Shown: one piece after another, positions 4,749 through 7,764 of the stretch
How the letters are laid out: each line of letters begins with the position of its first letter
Numbering within the stretch: the stretch's first letter is position 1
Assembly (NCBI GenBank): GCA_026989045.1
Contig: JALSJY010000249.1
Span: 1-7,764 of the forward strand
Length of the DNA: 7,764 nt
Direction: 5' to 3'
Source: Hyphomicrobiales bacterium
Lineage (GTDB): Bacteria > Pseudomonadota > Alphaproteobacteria > Rhizobiales > Devosiaceae
Translations under genes and position numbers: made by a program
The notes under the pieces: model-generated
What the model saw: the letters and a program-made list of their open reading frames with translations, nothing else
What the model was told of the DNA's origin: nothing
Databases searched by the model: none

Positions 4749-5591
4749 ATGTCACTAAACCAGATAAAAGCATTTGTAAAACCATTAGAGTCAAGTTGTG
4801 ATAGATTTTTAGGCTCAAGATTAAATATTTTGCAACCAAAAAAAGGATTTCGAGCGGGAATAGATTCGGTTTTATTGGGTGCAAGCGTAAGCAATATAGA
4901 AAAAACAAGCGTAAGTAATATAAAAAAAAGCGTAAGCAATAATGAAGTTGAGGGTGAAAGAAAACTGCTTGATCTTGGTTCTGGCGTTGGGGTGGCTGGG
5001 CTGTGCGCGCTAAAATTTAATGAAACTCTTAGTGCGGTTTTGTTAGAAAAAAACATTGAGATGGTTTTATTGGCGCAAGAAAATATCAAGGCTAATGGGT
5101 TTGAAAACCGTGCTAAAGCTATTGAGCTTGATTTAACTTTAAGTGGAAAAGAGCGAGAGGCGGCTGGTTTGCAAGTTAATCATTTTGATTATGTAATTGC
5201 TAATCCACCCTTTTTTGATGTTGGTGCTGGCACTGTGGCTGATGGGCAGGGGCGGGCGAATGCTCGTGCTATGGCAAAAGAGGATTTGGGTAAATGGGTT
5301 AGGGTTGCCGCTAGTTGTGCTAAAGCAAAGGGAAGGGCGGTTTTTATTTTCCCTATTGTTGGCTTAGTAGATTTGTTAAATGAGTTTGAGGGGCGGTTTG
5401 GTGATATTGATATTTTACCGATTGTTTCGCGGCAGGGAGAAAATGCCTCTCGATTTTTGCTAAGGGGAGTGAAGGGATCGAACGCACCGTTAAAAATGCA
5501 CTCGCCACTAATTTTACATGCGAAGAGCGGGCATGGATATTTGCCGCAGGTTGAGGAAATTTTGCGTGGAGAAAAACCTCTGCTCTGGTAA
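4749..5591 (+). CDS. TrmN6-like class I N6-adenine methyltransferase (COG4123 type)
   Basis: A 280-residue class I SAM-dependent methyltransferase, related to the enzyme that makes m6A at position 37 of tRNA-Val in gamma-proteobacteria. The N-terminus has the family signature ILQPKKGFRAGIDSVLLGA. The SAM-binding loop is LLDLGSGVGVAGL (73-85) and the catalytic motif is NPPFF (152-156), matching the NPPY/F class that methylates exocyclic amino groups. The C-terminus (ILPIVSRQGENASRFLLRGVKG and later) is also typical of the family. The tRNA substrate is inferred; protein or other RNA targets cannot be excluded. Between the signature and the SAM loop is an in-frame micro-repeat insertion encoding three SVSN copies. 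The gene is followed 65 bp later by the S49 peptidase, probably in one transcript. Two GANTC sites (4788, 4863) lie near its start. Confidence 0.85.
   Translation: MSLNQIKAFVKPLESSCDRFLGSRLNILQPKKGFRAGIDSVLLGASVSNIEKTSVSNIKKSVSNNEVEGERKLLDLGSGVGVAGLCALKFNETLSAVLLEKNIEMVLLAQENIKANGFENRAKAIELDLTLSGKEREAAGLQVNHFDYVIANPPFFDVGAGTVADGQGRANARAMAKEDLGKWVRVAASCAKAKGRAVFIFPIVGLVDLLNEFEGRFGDIDILPIVSRQGENASRFLLRGVKGSNAPLKMHSPLILHAKSGHGYLPQVEEILRGEKPLLW
4882..4943 (+). repeat. In-frame tandem micro-repeat (SVSN x3) inside the methyltransferase
   Basis: AAGCGTAAG recurs at 4883, 4907 and 4928, 24 and 21 bp apart, both multiples of three. The repeats encode SVSNIEKT, SVSNIKK and SVSNNEV, a hydrophilic stretch lying between two conserved family motifs, so it is presumably a surface loop. 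Runs of 6 to 8 adenines between the units are likely slippage points. Confidence 0.85.
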
Positions 5592-5656
5592 TTATGACTG
5601 CTAATGCCTAGATAGTCCTAAATGATAGTTTCAAAATATTTTAAAAGGAAATAATA

Positions 5657-6538
5657 ATGTATGAAGCCGAGCCAGATGAGAAGAAAAATTTGCTAACTAA
5701 GGTTAGTAGTTGGGTGGCTAATAAAATTGGGCAAGATGGAGTTATTATTCCCGTTGTTAGGTTGCATGGTGTGATAGCGCCTGATGAAAAACCTGGTCGT
5801 TTGAATATTGCTGGTGTTGCGCCTTTGCTTAAAAAGGCTTTTAAAATTAAAAAAGCTCCTGCGGTTGCAATTATTGTAAATTCTCCGGGTGGTTATCCTG
5901 TTCAATCTCGTTTGATTTCTAAGATGATTAGAGATTTGGCAAATGAGCATGAAAAAAAGGTTTTAGTTTTTATTGAAGATGTTGCCGCCTCTGGTGGTTA
6001 TTTTATTGCGGTGGCGGGGGACGAGGTTTTTGCTGATCCCTCATCTATTGTTGGCTCAATCGGGGTTATTTCGGCTAGCTTTGGTTTTGAAGATGCGATT
6101 AAAAAAATTGGAGTGAAACGGCGTATTCATACAGCAGGGAAGAATAAATCTAGGCTTGATCCTTTTGTGCCCGAAAAGAAAGAAGATGTTGATCGCTTGA
6201 AAACTTTCCAGCTTGATATTCATCAGGTGTTTATTGACCATGTTAAGGCGCATCGTGGTGACAAGTTAAATGGCAAAGATGAGGAGCTGTTTACTGGTGA
6301 ATGGTGGACTGGCGTTAGGGCGGTTGATTTTGGTTTGGTTGATGAATTGGCAGATATGCACTCGTTATTAAAAGAGAGATATGGCAAGGACGTTAATTTG
6401 AAAAAAATAGAAGCTAAAAAAGGTTTATTTCAAATACCGAATTTTGGTCTTTCAGCCAAAATTGATGGTGCTTTTATTGCAGATGGTGCGCTAAATGCAA
6501 TTGAAGAGCGCTCCCTTTGGTCAAGGTTTGGGTTGTAG
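5657..6538 (+). CDS. S49-family serine peptidase (SppA/SohB-like), without membrane anchor
   Basis: A 293-residue peptidase of the signal-peptide-peptidase A family, which degrades leftover signal peptides or membrane-associated peptides with a Ser-Lys dyad. IVNSPGGYP (73-81) begins the conserved core. DVAASGGYFIA holds the nucleophile S112, SIVGSIGVI follows at 130-138, and K164 in TAGKNKSRLDPF is the likely general base. The Ser-to-Lys distance of 52 residues equals that of Bacillus SppA (S147/K199, from memory). The later parts LFTGEWWTGVRAVDFGLVDEL are also typical. The first ~28 residues are charged (AEPDEKKNLL), with no signal peptide or membrane helix, so the enzyme is probably cytosolic or peripheral. 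The length is that of single-domain S49 proteins. AAAAGGA (5643-5649) is a strong Shine-Dalgarno. Its stop codon overlaps the ribosome-binding site of the next small gene. Confidence 0.9.
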   Translation: MYEAEPDEKKNLLTKVSSWVANKIGQDGVIIPVVRLHGVIAPDEKPGRLNIAGVAPLLKKAFKIKKAPAVAIIVNSPGGYPVQSRLISKMIRDLANEHEKKVLVFIEDVAASGGYFIAVAGDEVFADPSSIVGSIGVISASFGFEDAIKKIGVKRRIHTAGKNKSRLDPFVPEKKEDVDRLKTFQLDIHQVFIDHVKAHRGDKLNGKDEELFTGEWWTGVRAVDFGLVDELADMHSLLKERYGKDVNLKKIEAKKGLFQIPNFGLSAKIDGAFIADGALNAIEERSLWSRFGL

Positions 6539-6541
6539 GGA
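6537..6541 (+). promoter_or_regulatory. Ribosome-binding site overlapping the peptidase stop, setting the small-gene start at 6547
   Basis: AGGGA begins within the TAG stop of the S49 peptidase and lies five bases before ATG 6547. It makes the ATG a much better start than the in-frame TTG at 6517, which lies inside the peptidase gene and would add ten residues ahead of the membrane helix. The arrangement implies translational coupling. Confidence 0.7.
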
Positions 6542-6546
6542 AAATT

Positions 6547-6750
6547 ATGCGATTTATAATTTATGCAATAATTTTTGCAGCTATTTATTATGGAGTTCGT
6601 AAAATCCTAAGAGATTGGCGCGCTAGATATGCTGAAATTGATAAGCAAACTCGCGAGCGCGATCTTAAAGAGCGCAACCAAAATGATGTGGTTGAGTTAA
6701 AGAAGGATAAAGACGGGGTTTTTCGCCCTGATGATGAGGGTAGAAAATAG
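6547..6750 (+). CDS. Small single-helix membrane protein, unknown function, coupled to the S49 peptidase
   Basis: A 67-residue protein I cannot name. Residues 3-17 (FIIYAIIFAAIYYGV) form one membrane helix. Residues 18-47 (RKILRDWRARYAEID onward) are strongly charged and probably helical, with R18, K19 and R22 placing this part in the cytoplasm. The tail, LKKDKDGVFRPDD, resembles the ending (xDPxTGVYR) of small proteins I recall in other Rhizobiales at a similar position; that is memory, not a match I could run. Being coupled to a soluble S49 peptidase makes a membrane adaptor or anchor role conceivable, but nothing in the sequence proves it. Confidence 0.75.
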   Translation: MRFIIYAIIFAAIYYGVRKILRDWRARYAEIDKQTRERDLKERNQNDVVELKKDKDGVFRPDDEGRK

Positions 6751-6769
6751 TGATTAAGTTTTTTGTTGC

Positions 6770-6798
6770 TTGACCAAGAACAATGCTCAAACTAGGTT
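6770..6798 (+). promoter_or_regulatory. Possible sigma-70 promoter for glyQ
   Basis: TTGACC (6770-6775), preceded by C as in the alphaproteobacterial -35 CTTGAC, is followed after 17 bp by TAGGTT (6793-6798). The -35 is good and the -10 is poor (three of six consensus bases), as is common in this class. It would give glyQ its own transcript with a leader of about 30 bases. The other AT-rich hexamer, TAAAAT (6804-6809), is too far from this -35. Confidence 0.4.
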
Positions 6799-6835
6799 TG
6801 CGCTAAAATATTTCACTTAGTAAAATGAGCAATCT

Positions 6836-7762
6836 ATGTCCAAAAACATTCCTAATTATCTTGATCCAAAAAAATCATTTCAGGGTCTTATTTTGATATT
6901 GCAAGATTTTTGGGCAAAGCATGGTTGTGTTATTTTGCAACCCTATGATTTGGAAATGGGGGCGGGGACTTTTCACCCAGCGACAACTTTAAGGGCGCTT
7001 GGGCCAAAGCCTTGGAATGCTGCTTATGTGCAGCCATGTCGGCGACCAACCGATGGGCGCTATGGTGAAAATCCAAACCGCTTGCAACATTATTATCAGT
7101 TTCAGGTTATTTTAAAGCCTTCTCCTAAGGATATTCAGGAATTATATTTGCAATCGCTTTATGCAATTGGCATTGATCCGAAAATTCATGATTTGCGCTT
7201 TGTTGAGGACGATTGGGAAAGCCCAACGCTTGGCGCATGGGGTTTGGGTTGGGAAGTTTGGTGTGATGGCATGGAGGTCAGCCAGTTTACTTATTTTCAG
7301 CAAGTTGCAGGGGTTGAGTGTAACCCTGTGGCTGGTGAATTGACCTATGGTTTAGAGCGTCTTGCAATGTATGTGCAGGGCGTTGAGAATGTTTATGATC
7401 TTAATTTCAATGGTTTAGAGGGTGATAAAAAAGTTACCTATGGTGATGTGTTTTTGCAAAATGAGCAAGAATTTTCAAAATATAATTTTGAGGCGGCAAA
7501 TGTTGAAATGTTGTTTGCTCATTTTAATGATGCTGAAAAAGAGTGTAAATCGCTTTTGGAAAAGGGGCAGGAAGATGGGCGACATAGTTTAGCAGTTCCT
7601 GCTTATGAGCAGTGCGTAAAAGCCTCGCATTTGTTTAATTTACTTGATGCGCGCGGGGTTATTTCTGTTACTGAGAGGCAAAGTTATATTTTGCGCATAA
7701 GAGACCTTTCCAAAGCGTGTGGAGCGGCATGGCTACAAACAGAAAATGGTAGCGCTAGCTGA
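6836..7762 (+). CDS. glyQ: Glycyl-tRNA synthetase alpha subunit
   Basis: A complete 308-residue alpha subunit of the bacterial alpha2-beta2 glycyl-tRNA synthetase, which with the beta subunit (GlyS) charges tRNA-Gly in the cytosol. The protein is extremely conserved: SFQGLILILQDFWAKHGCVI (14-33), LQPYDLEMGAGTFHPATTLR, the class II motif 2 region VQPCRRPTDGRYGENPNR (65-82) with the ATP-contacting arginines, then WEVWCDGMEVSQFTYFQQVAG, and motif 3, TYGLERLAMY, from T170. Length is close to the family norm of about 300. Only a GAG (6827-6829) serves as a weak Shine-Dalgarno before the ATG. An ATG at 6825 is in another frame. glyS is expected just downstream, outside the window; only two bases follow the stop here. 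Confidence 0.98.
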   Translation: MSKNIPNYLDPKKSFQGLILILQDFWAKHGCVILQPYDLEMGAGTFHPATTLRALGPKPWNAAYVQPCRRPTDGRYGENPNRLQHYYQFQVILKPSPKDIQELYLQSLYAIGIDPKIHDLRFVEDDWESPTLGAWGLGWEVWCDGMEVSQFTYFQQVAGVECNPVAGELTYGLERLAMYVQGVENVYDLNFNGLEGDKKVTYGDVFLQNEQEFSKYNFEAANVEMLFAHFNDAEKECKSLLEKGQEDGRHSLAVPAYEQCVKASHLFNLLDARGVISVTERQSYILRIRDLSKACGAAWLQTENGSAS

Positions 7763-7764
7763 AA

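Noticed and set aside
4733..5089. Minus-strand open frame opposite the methyltransferase start
   Set aside because: Shadow frame; its low-complexity Leu/Thr stretch is just the complement of the SVSN repeat.
5693..6253. Two minus-strand open frames opposite the S49 peptidase (5693-5950, 6056-6253)
   Set aside because: Antisense to the conserved catalytic core, no ribosome-binding sites.
6763..6783. Hairpin TTGTT-CTT / AAG-AACAA before glyQ as a terminator
   Set aside because: The stem is AT-rich with a bulge and no T run follows; it overlaps a better-looking -35 element.
7161..7343. Plus-strand 60-codon frame inside glyQ
   Set aside because: Out-of-frame shadow inside one of the most conserved parts of GlyQ.

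Overview
The window looks like core chromosome of an AT-rich (about 40% G+C by eye) alphaproteobacterium, most likely in or near the Rhizobiales/Hyphomicrobiales. The main pointers are a CcrM-type GANTC DNA methyltransferase with its C-terminal RAMA domain directly behind rnhB, an ETF-ubiquinone oxidoreductase beside an alphaproteobacterial type of family-4 uracil-DNA glycosylase, and the order polyprenyl synthase / TrmN6-like methyltransferase / S49 peptidase / glyQ. The genus cannot be fixed from the sequence alone. Nothing here looks like a phage, transposon, CRISPR array or recently acquired island.

Layout. Positions 1-452 (minus) hold the N-terminal end of ETF-QO, which runs off the window. 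Across a 65-bp divergent gap, a tightly packed plus-strand group follows: uracil-DNA glycosylase (518-1378), a small three-helix membrane protein (1375-1632), rnhB from a TTG start (1625-2272), then ccrM (2346-3503) behind a 73-bp leader of its own. A strong intrinsic terminator (3533-3565) ends this block. The gap to the convergent polyprenyl diphosphate synthase (3643-4650, minus) holds a degenerate three-copy 16-bp repeat and a REP-like palindrome. Divergent from the synthase, the plus strand carries a TrmN6-like methyltransferase (4749-5591), a cytosolic-looking S49 serine peptidase (5657-6538), a 67-residue single-helix membrane protein coupled to it (6547-6750), and a complete glyQ (6836-7762).

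How the genes fit together. The first plus-strand group joins removal of wrong components from DNA (uracil by the glycosylase, ribonucleotides by RNase HII) with cell-cycle adenine methylation (CcrM). ETF-QO delivers electrons to ubiquinone, and the polyprenyl synthase probably makes the ubiquinone tail. The rest is tRNA modification, tRNA charging and proteolysis.

Most of the window is ordinary housekeeping. The points worth a second look are: (1) the glycosylase has a Lys where the motif-1 Glu is expected and lacks three of the four Fe-S cysteines; (2) the ccrM leader has nested inverted repeats, a GANTC site and CtrA-like spacing; (3) GANTC is markedly scarce and clustered; (4) in-frame micro-repeats have expanded inside two enzymes; (5) two tiny membrane proteins are translationally coupled to soluble enzymes. 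I found no convincing evidence of a wholly new system.
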